Shown: in pieces, positions 28,293-36,811 of the stretch
How positions within the stretch are numbered: the first letter of the stretch is position 1
How the letters are laid out: every line of letters starts with the position of its first letter
Source of the DNA: an uncultured Collinsella sp.
GTDB lineage: Bacteria; Actinomycetota; Coriobacteriia; Coriobacteriales; Coriobacteriaceae
Direction: 5' to 3'
DNA: 64,000 nucleotides
Assembly: GCA_900549745.1 (NCBI GenBank)
Contig: URPJ01000002.1
Span: 62,001-126,000, forward strand
The notes under the pieces: generated by a model
What the model was told of the DNA's origin: nothing
Database searches by the model: none
What the model saw: the letters and a program-made list of their open reading frames with translations, nothing else
Program-made: the position numbers and the translations under genes

Positions 28293-29016
28293 AGGCGATG
28301 GCTTGGCGCTGAAGCTCGATGAGCTCGGCGATACCCTTGTCGCCCAGGTCGAGCAGGGCGTTGAGGCGTTTGCGGTCAAAGGGCGCCTGCTCGCCGGTGC
28401 CCTGGAGCTCGATCATCTCGCCGGTGTCGGTGGCGACGAGGTTCATGTCGACCTCGGCATGGCTGTCCTCGGAATAATCGAGGTCAAGCAGCGTATTGCC
28501 GTCGACAACGCCCATGGAGATGGCAGCCACCTGGCCGATAAGCGGGATGCGCTCGATCTTGCCCGCCTCGACCCACATGGCGAGGGCGTCGCGCAGCGCC
28601 ACCCAGGCGCCGGTGATGCTCGCTGTACGCGTGCCGCCATCGGCCTGAATCACATCGCAGTCAACGGTGACGGTGTACTCGCCGAGCGCCTTCATGTTGA
28701 CGACGGTACGCAGACTGCGGCCAATGAGGCGCTCAATCTCCATGGAGCGACCCTTGCGGTTGGCGTGCTCGCGCTTGCAGCGCTTGCCGGTCGACGCCGG
28801 CAGCATGGCGTATTCCGCGGTCACCCAGCCGGCCTTAGCCCCCTTGCGCCAGCCCGGCACGCCCTCCTCGATAGTGGCGGCGCACAGCACGCGCGTGTCA
28901 CCGAACTCGGCCAAACACGAGCCGTGGGCGTGCTTCATGACGCCACGGGTGAGCTTAACGGGGCGCAACTCGTTGGCGACGCGACCGTTGGCGCGGTTGA
29001 CCTGCATGTACTCCAT
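28291..29016 (-). CDS. rph: Ribonuclease PH
   Basis: 241 residues. RNase PH trims tRNA 3' ends by phosphorolysis. The start MEYMQVNRANGRVANELRPV has AAAGGA upstream. GSCLAEFGDTRVLCAATIEEGVPGWRKG contains the conserved Arg and the phosphate-binding region, ERLIGRSLRTVVNMKALGEY and TVDCDVIQADGGTRTASITGAWVA are core RNase PH motifs with phosphate-site Thr/Arg, and LDLDYSEDSHAEVDMN is the C-terminal acidic motif. It lies between murI and rdgB. Confidence 0.97.
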   Translation of the reverse strand: MEYMQVNRANGRVANELRPVKLTRGVMKHAHGSCLAEFGDTRVLCAATIEEGVPGWRKGAKAGWVTAEYAMLPASTGKRCKREHANRKGRSMEIERLIGRSLRTVVNMKALGEYTVTVDCDVIQADGGTRTASITGAWVALRDALAMWVEAGKIERIPLIGQVAAISMGVVDGNTLLDLDYSEDSHAEVDMNLVATDTGEMIELQGTGEQAPFDRKRLNALLDLGDKGIAELIELQRQAIA

Positions 29017-29070
29017 AGAAATTTCCTTTCGGCAAAAGATGTGGCGAAGGCTTTGGCGGCTGCCTTACAT

Positions 29071-29955
29071 CTATTTCAGCTCATCGATATCGATATGTTC
29101 GATGCTCTTGAGCGGCTGACCAAAGATAAAGCTGCCCGCCACCGCAAACTCGGCAATGTTATCGGCCGTCGTGGCAAAACGATGCTGCGGCTCGGCGGCG
29201 TCGCCCGCCAGCTGCTCGCGGCGCGTGAGGATATCGGTCAGCTCGCGCGTGGTCTCCTCGGCTGAACTCACGACGCGCACCCCAGGCCCCAGCGCATGGC
29301 GGATAGGTCCCACCAACAGCGGAAAATGCGTACAGCCGAGCACCACGGTGTCGATACCGTGGTCGCGCAGCGGCTCAACCGTGGCACCCACCAGCGCACG
29401 CACGGCAGGCGTATCGAAGATGTCCTCGTTCTCAAGCCACTGTTCCTGCAGATGTGCACCCGAGGCGAGCTCGTGTTCGACAACCTCGACAAAGCTCGAG
29501 GCAGGACAGCCGTATACATCGACGCCGGCATCCAGGTCCTGAATGGCGCGCGTGTAGGCGCCCGAGCGAATAGTGAGGTTGGTGGCGAGCACGCCCACGC
29601 GACGCGTACGCGTGCTGTTGATTGCCGCACGGGCACCCGGCGCGATCACGCCGATCACGGGAACGTCGAGCACCTGCTGGGCCAGACGCAAGGCCGCAGC
29701 GGTCGCCGTGTTGCAGGCGATGACCATAATCTTGACGTCGTGCTTCGAAAGCCAACGACCCGCCTGCAACGCAAACGAGCGCACCTCATCCTCGGTGCGC
29801 GTGCCGTAGGGGCAGCGCTTGGTGTCGCCAAAGTAGTAGACGGACTCGTGCGGCAGCGCCGTCGCGATGGCGCGCGCAACCGTCAGACCGCCCAAACCAG
29901 AATCGAACACGCCAATCGGGCGCGTGTCGCCTGCCGGATTCTCGATATCGGACAT
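29071..29955 (-). CDS. murI: Glutamate racemase
   Basis: 294 residues. MurI makes D-glutamate for peptidoglycan without a cofactor. PIGVFDSGLGGLTVARAI at about 13-30 carries the catalytic-site Asp and Ser; VIACNTATAAALR has the first catalytic Cys and VVLGCTHFPLLV the second Cys and His. Length is slightly above the usual 265-280. It sits between the HAD gene and rph; murI-rph-rdgB is a widespread Gram-positive order. Confidence 0.96.
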   Translation of the reverse strand: MSDIENPAGDTRPIGVFDSGLGGLTVARAIATALPHESVYYFGDTKRCPYGTRTEDEVRSFALQAGRWLSKHDVKIMVIACNTATAAALRLAQQVLDVPVIGVIAPGARAAINSTRTRRVGVLATNLTIRSGAYTRAIQDLDAGVDVYGCPASSFVEVVEHELASGAHLQEQWLENEDIFDTPAVRALVGATVEPLRDHGIDTVVLGCTHFPLLVGPIRHALGPGVRVVSSAEETTRELTDILTRREQLAGDAAEPQHRFATTADNIAEFAVAGSFIFGQPLKSIEHIDIDELK

Positions 29956-30006
29956 TACCTCACCAGTCTCTCTCGAAAAGACATGTCCAAGTGCAGCGAC
30001 GCCGCG

Positions 30007-30918
30007 CTACGAACGTGCCGCGACCAGCAGCTCTGCCGTCGCCGCCCAACCGTCGACAATTTTGCCGCGCGTAACGAAAGCGTTCTCGCAAGCAGCCAGG
30101 AACTCGGGCGCGCCGGCGCTCGTCAGGCCATTCTCGACCAGGCAGAACGTGCCCACGTGATCGGCCATGTAGAAGTCGGACTCGGAGTCGCCGAGCGCGA
30201 GCGTCTCCTCGCGCTCGATCCCCAGGTGCTCGCAGAAGCGCGCAATGGCGACGCCTTTGTTGAGGCCCGCGGGGTTGATGTTGAATGCGCGACCGTCCTC
30301 GACGCGATCGAGCTCGAGCGTCGTCGGCTTGGACAGGTGAGTCAGATGACCGTTGCAAGCCCAGATCAGACCGCAGCCGGCCTCGTCCAGTATGGCCTGG
30401 ACCTCATCGTCGGGCACATCGCCGCGCATGCCGACGGTGACCTCACGGTATTTGTAGCCGGTCGACATGTCGTTGTGGTACTCGATCTTGTGCGGCCAGC
30501 GGGCAAGGATCTTCTCGCACACGCCGGTCTGCTCGATCACCTGGTGCGGAGTAAGGCCGCAGACGGGGTCGTAAGGCATGTCGCCGGTCAGATACTCCCA
30601 ATCGTTGGCCTTGAGATCGTACATAACCAGGCCGCCCATCTCACCAATGTAGGAGTTGAGGCCGAGCACGCGCGCGTCCTCGTGGATCATTGTGCGGTTG
30701 CGGCCCGAAGTGGGAACCACCTGAATACCAGCGCGAGCGAGCGCCACGACGGCCTCGACGAGTTTGGTCGAGGGGTTGCCGTCGTTGTCGCGCAGCACGC
30801 ACGAGCCGGGTGCGAGCATCGTGGCATCCAGGTCGGTAAAGACGTACTTGACCTTGGCCAAACGCTCGCGCATCTCGCCCGAAAGCTCGGCAACGGTCGG
30901 CAGGGTGTTGTGGGACAT
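30007..30918 (-). CDS. HAD-superfamily hydrolase (Cof-like subfamily)
   Basis: 303 residues from the ATG at 30918 (MSHNTLPTVAELSGEM), preceded by GGAG. VKYVFTDLDATMLAPGS at about 23-39 is HAD motif I (DxD with both Asp). VVPTSGRNR is motif II (Thr/Ser). The Lys of LNKGVAIARFCEHLG and LALGDSESDFYMA (motif IV, two Asp) follow after a C2-type cap. It is therefore probably a phosphatase on a small sugar phosphate or nucleotide; the substrate cannot be told from sequence. It lies between murE and murI. Confidence 0.88.
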   Translation of the reverse strand: MSHNTLPTVAELSGEMRERLAKVKYVFTDLDATMLAPGSCVLRDNDGNPSTKLVEAVVALARAGIQVVPTSGRNRTMIHEDARVLGLNSYIGEMGGLVMYDLKANDWEYLTGDMPYDPVCGLTPHQVIEQTGVCEKILARWPHKIEYHNDMSTGYKYREVTVGMRGDVPDDEVQAILDEAGCGLIWACNGHLTHLSKPTTLELDRVEDGRAFNINPAGLNKGVAIARFCEHLGIEREETLALGDSESDFYMADHVGTFCLVENGLTSAGAPEFLAACENAFVTRGKIVDGWAATAELLVAARS

Positions 30919-31025
30919 GGTTACTCCGTTTACGTAGAAGGGTTTGGACTTGGACGGCATGTTTTGATTGAGGGAACACGCTTATGGCGACAGCGCACTC
31001 AGGGCGCCGCCGCCATCATGGTTCA

Positions 31026-32588
31026 TTATTTAAACTGGGTAACATCGATTAGGCGATTGGCCAGCGAAAGGTCGCTCTCGATGGGCACGAACTCGTCGCC
31101 CACGTGCATGAGCTCCTCGTCACCCTTTGCCAGCAGCAAGACAATGGTGGGAGCATCGGGGTTGACGTACTCCTCGCGCGCCGCCTTGAACGCCGCATGC
31201 ACAGCGGCTTCGCGGTCGAGGATGATCTTGTTCGGCGTATCGTCGGGAACATGTTCGGCAAGCTCGCGACAGACCTTCATCGGGTCCTCGTGAGCCGGGT
31301 CCTCGTTGGCAAAGATCATCAGGTCGGAATATGGTGCGGCCTCGCGCGGAAGCTGCTCGCGGCGCTCCTGTGCCTTGCCACCGGCAGCGCCAAACACTGC
31401 GATAACCGGGCTGACGGGAAACGCACGCTTGACCGACGAGAAAAGCGAGCGGAACGAAAGCTGGTTGTGCGCGTAGTCGACGACACAAATCACGCGGCCG
31501 TCCTTCGACTCCACGACCTCCATGCGGCCCGGCACGCGCAGTTTGGAGAGGCCCTTCTTGATAGCCTCGATACCGATACCGATCTCGCGCGCGGCGGCGA
31601 TGGCGACCAGCGCGTTCTCCACGTTAAAGTCGCCCGCGATGCCCAGCAGGACCTTCTCCCCCGCCTCGGACTCGTCGGCACACAGGCCATGCAAGTTGAA
31701 CTCGATGCTAAAGCCGACCATGCGTACGTCGCTCGCCCACAGGCTTGCCTCGGGATGCTCGACGCCAACGGTCACCAAGCGCTCGGCCGTCGACGCTGCC
31801 CCCAGCACACGGTCGACCTCTTCGGTGCCCAGATTCACCACGGCGGTCTTTGCCTGGTCAAAGATCCTGAGTTTGCTCTCAAAATAATCCTCAAACGTGG
31901 GGTGTTCGATCGGCGAGATGTGGTCGCGGCCGATGTTGAGGAAGCACGCCACGTCAAACGGCAGATTCTCGACGCGTTGGTACTTGAGCGCCTGGCTCGA
32001 GACCTCCATGACCATGGACTGGCGACCGGACGTGCGGCAGTTGGCGATATGGCGCCAGACCTCGGGGGCCTCGGGCGTAGTATTGGTGCTCTCATAGCAC
32101 TCGATGCCATCGTCGGTACTCACCGAGCCGATCATGCCGCAGGACTCGCCCGCCGCTTTGATAATCGACTGGAGCATAAAAGCGGCCGTGGTCTTTCCCT
32201 TGGTACCGGTGATGCCCACGATCTTAACGTCGTGGTCGGGGCGGTTGTAGACCTCCGGCGGCAACAGGGCCATGGCCGTGCGGACGCTATCCACGACCAG
32301 CATCGCCGCGCCGCTCTCCTGCGCCAGCGGCTCCAGAGACTCGACCAGTGACTCCTCGCACACAAATGCGACGGCGCCCGCATCGAGCGCCATGCTCAAA
32401 AACACGGGCTTAAAGGCAGCACCTTTGCAGAAGAACACGTCACCTGCCGAGACCGCGCGCGAATCAAACGAGCAGCCGGTCACGGCACGCTCGTCAACCT
32501 GCTCTGATGCGCGCAGCTCGCCGCACACATCGAGAAGCTTGGCAAGCGTATCGACCGTGGTCACGGTCGCGGAATCCGAATGGTGCAT
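31026..32588 (-). CDS. murE: UDP-N-acetylmuramyl-tripeptide synthetase MurE, non-DAP (Lys/Orn-type)
   Basis: 520 residues. MurE adds the third stem-peptide residue to UDP-MurNAc-L-Ala-D-Glu. The N-terminal domain has GCSFDSRAVSAGDVFFCKG; the ATPase P-loop is GITGTKGKTT (125-134); ESTNTTPEAP, MEVSSQALKYQRV and FLNIGRDHI are Mur ligase motifs. The DNPR motif that selects meso-diaminopimelate is replaced by EDPAHEDP at about 429-436, with Ala where the Arg would be, as in Lys-adding enzymes (DNPANDDP in Staphylococcus aureus). So L-Lys or L-Orn is the likely substrate; Collinsella walls are reported, as I recall, to contain ornithine. It stands apart from other mur genes. Confidence 0.9.
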   Translation of the reverse strand: MHHSDSATVTTVDTLAKLLDVCGELRASEQVDERAVTGCSFDSRAVSAGDVFFCKGAAFKPVFLSMALDAGAVAFVCEESLVESLEPLAQESGAAMLVVDSVRTAMALLPPEVYNRPDHDVKIVGITGTKGKTTAAFMLQSIIKAAGESCGMIGSVSTDDGIECYESTNTTPEAPEVWRHIANCRTSGRQSMVMEVSSQALKYQRVENLPFDVACFLNIGRDHISPIEHPTFEDYFESKLRIFDQAKTAVVNLGTEEVDRVLGAASTAERLVTVGVEHPEASLWASDVRMVGFSIEFNLHGLCADESEAGEKVLLGIAGDFNVENALVAIAAAREIGIGIEAIKKGLSKLRVPGRMEVVESKDGRVICVVDYAHNQLSFRSLFSSVKRAFPVSPVIAVFGAAGGKAQERREQLPREAAPYSDLMIFANEDPAHEDPMKVCRELAEHVPDDTPNKIILDREAAVHAAFKAAREEYVNPDAPTIVLLLAKGDEELMHVGDEFVPIESDLSLANRLIDVTQFK

Positions 32589-32650
32589 CTTTCACCTTTC
32601 TCAGCCATTTGGCAGGGACGGTTTTCATAGTAACTGAAACGTGCTCGCGC

Positions 32651-32675
32651 AAAAACGGCTCCCGGAGGAGCCGTT
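32651..32675 (-). terminator. asnB terminator
   Basis: A 9-bp stem AACGGCTCC/GGAGCCGTT with a 4-base loop is followed on the minus strand by TTTTTGCG. Confidence 0.85.
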
Positions 32676-32700
32676 ACGCGCAGGCATTCGTAGGCCGAGA

Positions 32701-34581
32701 CTAGGCAGCCTGAACAGAAGGCTGGCCCTCGTCGATAAAGAAGCGCTTGTACCACACTAGGAACACGAGCGGCGTATAGATCTTGCGCTGGAAATCGCCC
32801 TTGCCCGCAAAGTGCAGATCGAGCAGGTGCATGAGCTCGTCGGTATTGAAGAACTCACTTGCCCACGGCGCGGTGAAGTACTCCTTGACATAGTCGTACC
32901 ACTTTTGCTCGCGCAGCCAGTAGACAATCGGCACCGGGAAGCCCACCTTGGGACGGGTGGCCCACTCATCGGGCAGCGACTTGTTGGCAGCGTGGCGGAG
33001 TACCTGTTTGTTGCCGTTCTCGTTGATGCGGTAGCGGTCGGGAATGTGCTCGGCGAACTCCATGACTTTGCGGTCCAGGAAGGGCACGCGCAGCTCCAGC
33101 GAGTGCGCCATGCACATCTTGTCGGCCTTGAGCAGAATGTCGCCCGGGAGCCACATGTTCATGTCCAGGTACTGCTTCTTGACCAGTTCGGGCTGACCCT
33201 TCACGCGTGCGTAGATGGGTGCAGCGAGCTCGAAGGCGCCGTCGCCGGTGTTGTACTCGGGCTTGAGCACGCCGTCGACCTCGCGCTCCGGCCATACCAA
33301 AGCCTGTCCCAGGAACGACTTCTCGGGAATCTCGGCACCCTTGACCAGGAAGTTATGTCCCTTGAAGTACGGCATATGCAGCGCCAGGTTACCGAGCGCG
33401 CGACGGATGGGCAGCGGCACCATCTTTTTGTACTTGCGCACCGGGACCGTATCCTCGTAGTAGGCGTAGCCGCCAAAGAGCTCGTCGGCGCCTTCGCCCG
33501 AAAGCACGACGGTAACGTCCTTGCGGGCCATCTCGGCCAAGAACCACAGCGGCACGGAAGACAGGTTGGACTGCGGCTCGTCCATGTGATACTGGATGTC
33601 CTCGAGCGCACCGAAGAACTCGTCGGCGGTAATCATCTTGCGAACGTTCTCGACGCCGAGCTTATCGGAAAGTTCCTTGGCGTAGTTGGTCTCGTTGAAG
33701 TTCTTGTAGTCAAAGCCCACCGAGAAGGTCTTGTCGGGCATGAGGCAAGCGGCGATGTAGCTGGAGTCGACGCCACCGGAGAGGAACGACGCGACCTTGA
33801 CGTCGGCGATGCGATGGGCCTCGACGCTCTCGTGCACGACTTCGTCCAGCTCATCGACATACTCTTCGAACGGCTTCTCGACGGCAGAGTAATCGCAATC
33901 CCAGTAGCGCTCGATGTTCATCTTGCCGGTCGGGATATCGACGGTAAAGTAGTGCGCCGGCGGCAGCTTGTAGACACCCTCGAAGAAGGTCTCCTCGGTT
34001 GCCGAATACTGCAGCGTCATGTACGGACGCAGGGCCTTTTTGTTGACCGCCTTGTGGAAGTGCGGGTAGTCCAGGAAGCTCTTGATCTCGGAACCAAAGA
34101 GCACGCCCGGAGCGCCGTCGCCCGCATCGGCCATGGGATAGTAGTAGAGCGGCTTGATGCCAAAGATGTCGCGGGCGCCAAAAAGCTTGTTCTTCTTTTT
34201 GTCCCATATGACGAAGGCGTACATACCGCGCAGGCGATCGAGAACGGCCTCGCCCCACTCCTCGTAGCCGTGCAGGAGGCTCTCGGTGTCGGCGCCGCAG
34301 TGGAACTTGTAGCCCTTGGCCTCGAGCTCAGAACGGAGTTCTTGGAAGTTGTAGATCTCGCCGTTGAAGACAATGACGACGCTACCGTCCTCGTTGGCCA
34401 TGGGTTGGGCGCCAGCCTCGGTCAGGTCGAGGATCGACAGGCGGCGGAAGCCGAGGGCAACGCGGCCGTCGATAAACTGACCGCCCATGTCGGGACCGCG
34501 ATGGACGATGCGGTCCATCATCTTGGTGAGCACCTCGGATTGGTTATCCGTCCCACCGACAAAACCGACAAAACCGCACAT
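32701..34581 (-). CDS. asnB: Asparagine synthase (glutamine-hydrolysing)
   Basis: 626 residues. The N terminus MCGFVGFVGG begins with the catalytic Cys2 after Met removal. HRGPDMGG, RRLSILD and FNGEIYNFQELR are class II amidotransferase motifs (about 30-85). The synthetase half starts near 215; SFLSGGVDSSYIAACLM at about 255-271 is the PP-loop for ATP and FSVGFD the family follow-on. ELRVPFLDRKVMEFA and LPDEWATRPKVGFPVP are C-terminal motifs. It makes Asn from Asp, Gln and ATP. It is monocistronic, with its own terminator and divergent from tRNA-Val. Confidence 0.95.
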   Translation of the reverse strand: MCGFVGFVGGTDNQSEVLTKMMDRIVHRGPDMGGQFIDGRVALGFRRLSILDLTEAGAQPMANEDGSVVIVFNGEIYNFQELRSELEAKGYKFHCGADTESLLHGYEEWGEAVLDRLRGMYAFVIWDKKKNKLFGARDIFGIKPLYYYPMADAGDGAPGVLFGSEIKSFLDYPHFHKAVNKKALRPYMTLQYSATEETFFEGVYKLPPAHYFTVDIPTGKMNIERYWDCDYSAVEKPFEEYVDELDEVVHESVEAHRIADVKVASFLSGGVDSSYIAACLMPDKTFSVGFDYKNFNETNYAKELSDKLGVENVRKMITADEFFGALEDIQYHMDEPQSNLSSVPLWFLAEMARKDVTVVLSGEGADELFGGYAYYEDTVPVRKYKKMVPLPIRRALGNLALHMPYFKGHNFLVKGAEIPEKSFLGQALVWPEREVDGVLKPEYNTGDGAFELAAPIYARVKGQPELVKKQYLDMNMWLPGDILLKADKMCMAHSLELRVPFLDRKVMEFAEHIPDRYRINENGNKQVLRHAANKSLPDEWATRPKVGFPVPIVYWLREQKWYDYVKEYFTAPWASEFFNTDELMHLLDLHFAGKGDFQRKIYTPLVFLVWYKRFFIDEGQPSVQAA

Positions 34582-34768
34582 ATACTATCCCCTCTGCTGT
34601 TGCTGGGCATCAAATCGAATCAGTAGCTTTTGAGTATACCCGAGGGCGTAAAGAGGGGCGGAATGTTCAGGCAATCTCAACTGAATCAGCTCCGCTGTGA
34701 CACGCGCCAGTTACCTTTAATGGATATGAGGTGAATGAGGCGATTGTTTTGCTATACTCTCTCCGCAC

Positions 34769-34844
34769 GGGCGATTGGCGCAACGGTTAGCGCAGGTGCT
34801 TTACACGCACAAGGCTGGGGGTTCGAATCCCTCATCGCCCACCA
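34769..34844 (+). tRNA. tRNA-Val (anticodon TAC)
   Basis: 76 bases with encoded CCA: acceptor GGGCGAT/ATCGCCC, D stem GCGC/GCGC, anticodon loop TTTACAC (anticodon TAC, reading GTA) and T arm GGGGGTTCGAATCCC. The outermost anticodon-stem pair is a mismatch. A perfect -10 box TATACT lies at 34753-34758. A terminator follows. The last 18 bases of the tRNA plus 8 flanking bases recur at 35016-35041. Confidence 0.93.
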
Positions 34845-35041
34845 CTGAATTGGAAACGGTCCTCGCAAGGGGACCGTTTTTTGTTTGGGCCCATCGCAGA
34901 GGGATTCGAACCCGACAGGGTGCGGAGCTGAGGAAACGCGAAGCGTTTTCCAGCGCAGCACGCGAGGAGCGGAGCGACGAAGCGGGACGCGGGCGGCGCC
35001 AGCCGCACGCGGACATCCCTCATCGCCCACCACTGAATTGT
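34827..35041 (+). repeat. 26-bp direct repeat of the tRNA-Val 3' end, att-like
   Basis: The 26 bases at 34827-34852 (last 18 of tRNA-Val plus the flank CTGAATTG) are repeated exactly at 35016-35041. The 163 bases between hold the tRNA terminator, an inverted fragment resembling a tRNA T arm (GGATTCGAACCC at 34902-34913), and a GGAAACGC hairpin. Such a duplication is what integration of an element at a tRNA 3' end leaves, but no integrase is present. Confidence 0.7.
34854..34882 (+). terminator. tRNA-Val terminator
   Basis: A 9-bp stem AAACGGTCC/GGACCGTTT is followed by a run of T (six consecutive T ending at 34882). Confidence 0.9.
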
Positions 35042-35043
35042 TA

Positions 35044-35075
35044 GGCCTCCAGCGATGGAGGCCTTTCCTTTTTCA
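35044..35075 (+). terminator. Second terminator behind the tRNA-Val duplication
   Basis: An 8-bp stem AGGCCTCC/GGAGGCCT (35044-35051 and 35058-35065) is followed by TTCCTTTTTC. It sits directly behind the second copy of the tRNA 3' end, just as the first terminator sits behind the tRNA. Confidence 0.8.
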
Positions 35076-35127
35076 GGCCCGGCGCATGGGATTCGAACCC
35101 GCCAGCACGTCTGTCACAAAGGCCGTG

Positions 35128-35340
35128 GTCAAAAAATGGCAAAAATGAGTACTGCTACTTTGTTTGCAACATATAAATAGACAGTATTTGCTTAAGTTAC
35201 GCAACATATGTCCATTATAAGGACTAACAGTCAGATCAAAACCGTGTATTCATCGCCATTTCGACTTGCCATCTGGCCTTATTAGTCCAAAATTGCTGCT
35301 ACCAAATCTGTAACAGTACTCATATTTGATGTTTTTTGAC
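35128..35340. repeat. 213-bp AT-rich element with 31-bp terminal inverted repeats (MITE-like)
   Basis: The ends GTCAAAAAATGGCAAAAATG... (35128-35158) and its imperfect complement (35310-35340) match at 25 of 31 positions, with ATGAGTACTG shared exactly. The interior is much more AT-rich than anything else in the window, holds a second pair AAGGACTAA/TTAGTCC, and has no open reading frame of note. No clear target-site duplication was seen. Confidence 0.75.
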
Positions 35341-35373
35341 CAGCAGGTCTCCCTGCCTTAGCAAATCTAAGGC

Positions 35374-35433
35374 AAAACGGGTTCCAGACCGCTGAATCAT
35401 GCCGCATAGGGCACGTCCGCAGTCCGGAACCCG
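35374..35433 (-). terminator. arg operon terminator
   Basis: On the minus strand CGGGTTCC pairs with GGAACCCG (35426-35433 and 35378-35385), with further pairing inside, followed by GTTTTGCC. Just before it the argD 3' flank reads CAATTTGGACCGGG, a relative of the GGGAC-type elements. Confidence 0.6.
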
Positions 35434-35458
35434 GTCCAAATTGAGTTATTGCGCCGCG

Positions 35459-36742
35459 CTAGCCCAAAACACCCGACAGTATCTCGATCAGACTGTCCAC
35501 GTCGGCTTCCTCGCAGACGAGCGGCGGCAAGAAACGCAGCGTATGGGCACCCGTAGCGTTAATCACGGCACCGGCAGCCAGCGCGCGGGCAACAATATCA
35601 TGCGCGTCGCCCGCGGCATCATCCAAATCGCAGCCGAGCATCAGGCCACGGCCACGCACCTCTACCACATGCGGAAGCTTAGCCAGCGCCTGCTCCATAT
35701 AGGCGCCCACCTTGGCAGCATGCTCGGCATAATCGCCACGCACAAGCGCGGAGAGCGTCGCGGCACATGCCGCGATGGCCAAGCAGCTACCGCCAAAGGT
35801 CGAGCCGTGGTCGCCCGGCTTAAACACGTCGGCAATCTCCTTCTTTGCCACGACGGCACCCATGGGCACGCCGTCGGCAATGCCCTTGGCAAGGCTCATG
35901 ATGTCGGGCTCCACGCCATAGGTCTGGAACGCAAACGGCTTGCCGGAGCGGAAGATGCCGCATTGGACCTCGTCGGCGATAAGCACGGCACCCACCTCGT
36001 GCGCCAAGTCGCGCGCCGTAGCCATAAACTCCTCGGTCATGGGATGCACACCGCTCTCGCCCTGGATCGGCTCTAGCATCACGGCGCAAATTTCACTGCC
36101 CAGCTGCTTAAAGATTACGCGCAGTTCATCTACATCGTTGGGCGTGCAGGCCACAAAGCCACCCGGCAGCGGGCGGAAGCTGTCCTGCAGCCAATCCTGC
36201 ATGGTGGCGGCAATGGTCTCGAGCGTACGGCCGTGGAACCCGCCGCGCATGCACACGATGGTGTTGCCGCCATTACCGGCACGCTTGGCGTACAGGCGCG
36301 CGAGCTTCATCGAGCCCTCGTTGGCCTCGGCGCCAGAGTTGGCAAAGAAGGTTTCCCACACCTGCTCGTCCGCAGCCGGGGCACCAAGAGCAGCTGCCGT
36401 GGTCTCATCGCCGGCGGCAATGGCATCGGCAAGCACGCGCGCACCATCTACGTCGTCGTTAGCAAGCTTGGACAGCAGCGCCGCGACCTGTCCGCGCTGC
36501 TCGATGTAGAAATAGTTGGAGACATGCATGAGCTTTTTGGTCTGTGCTTCGAGCGCCGAGAGCACAGCCGGGTCGCCATGACCTAGGCTGCACACGCCGA
36601 TGCCGGCAAGAAAGTCGAGGTACTCACGGCCATCGTCGCCGGTGAGCTTCATGCCGTGACCCTCGACAAACTCGACGGGAGAGCGGCCAAAGGTATGCAT
36701 AACGTAATGGGATTCAAGCGATTGCTGAGCTACAAGTGACAT
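35459..36742 (-). CDS. argD: Acetylornithine aminotransferase
   Basis: 427 residues. A class III PLP aminotransferase converting N-acetylglutamate semialdehyde to N-acetylornithine. YVMHTFGRSPVEFVEGHG is the typical ArgD start; NSGAEANEGSMKLAR at about 135-149 and CMRGGFHGRTLETIAAT bind the cofactor phosphate; VLIADEVQCGIFRSGK carries the PLP-contacting Asp and Gln; SLAKGIADGVPMGA holds the Schiff-base Lys; DHGSTFGGSCLA is the C-terminal signature. The ArgD-type N terminus and the operon favour ArgD over GabT. It is the last gene of argCJBD. Confidence 0.95.
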   Translation of the reverse strand: MSLVAQQSLESHYVMHTFGRSPVEFVEGHGMKLTGDDGREYLDFLAGIGVCSLGHGDPAVLSALEAQTKKLMHVSNYFYIEQRGQVAALLSKLANDDVDGARVLADAIAAGDETTAAALGAPAADEQVWETFFANSGAEANEGSMKLARLYAKRAGNGGNTIVCMRGGFHGRTLETIAATMQDWLQDSFRPLPGGFVACTPNDVDELRVIFKQLGSEICAVMLEPIQGESGVHPMTEEFMATARDLAHEVGAVLIADEVQCGIFRSGKPFAFQTYGVEPDIMSLAKGIADGVPMGAVVAKKEIADVFKPGDHGSTFGGSCLAIAACAATLSALVRGDYAEHAAKVGAYMEQALAKLPHVVEVRGRGLMLGCDLDDAAGDAHDIVARALAAGAVINATGAHTLRFLPPLVCEEADVDSLIEILSGVLG

Positions 36743-36811
36743 GAGATGCCTTTCGTTGGGCGCCAGACGGCGCGGGGCTATGGGTGCAGGAATGGGGCGG
36801 CTGAGGGTCAG

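Noticed and set aside
34769..35340. Functional genomic island at tRNA-Val
   Set aside because: No integrase, no cargo genes and only 163 bp between the att-like repeats; at most a scar.
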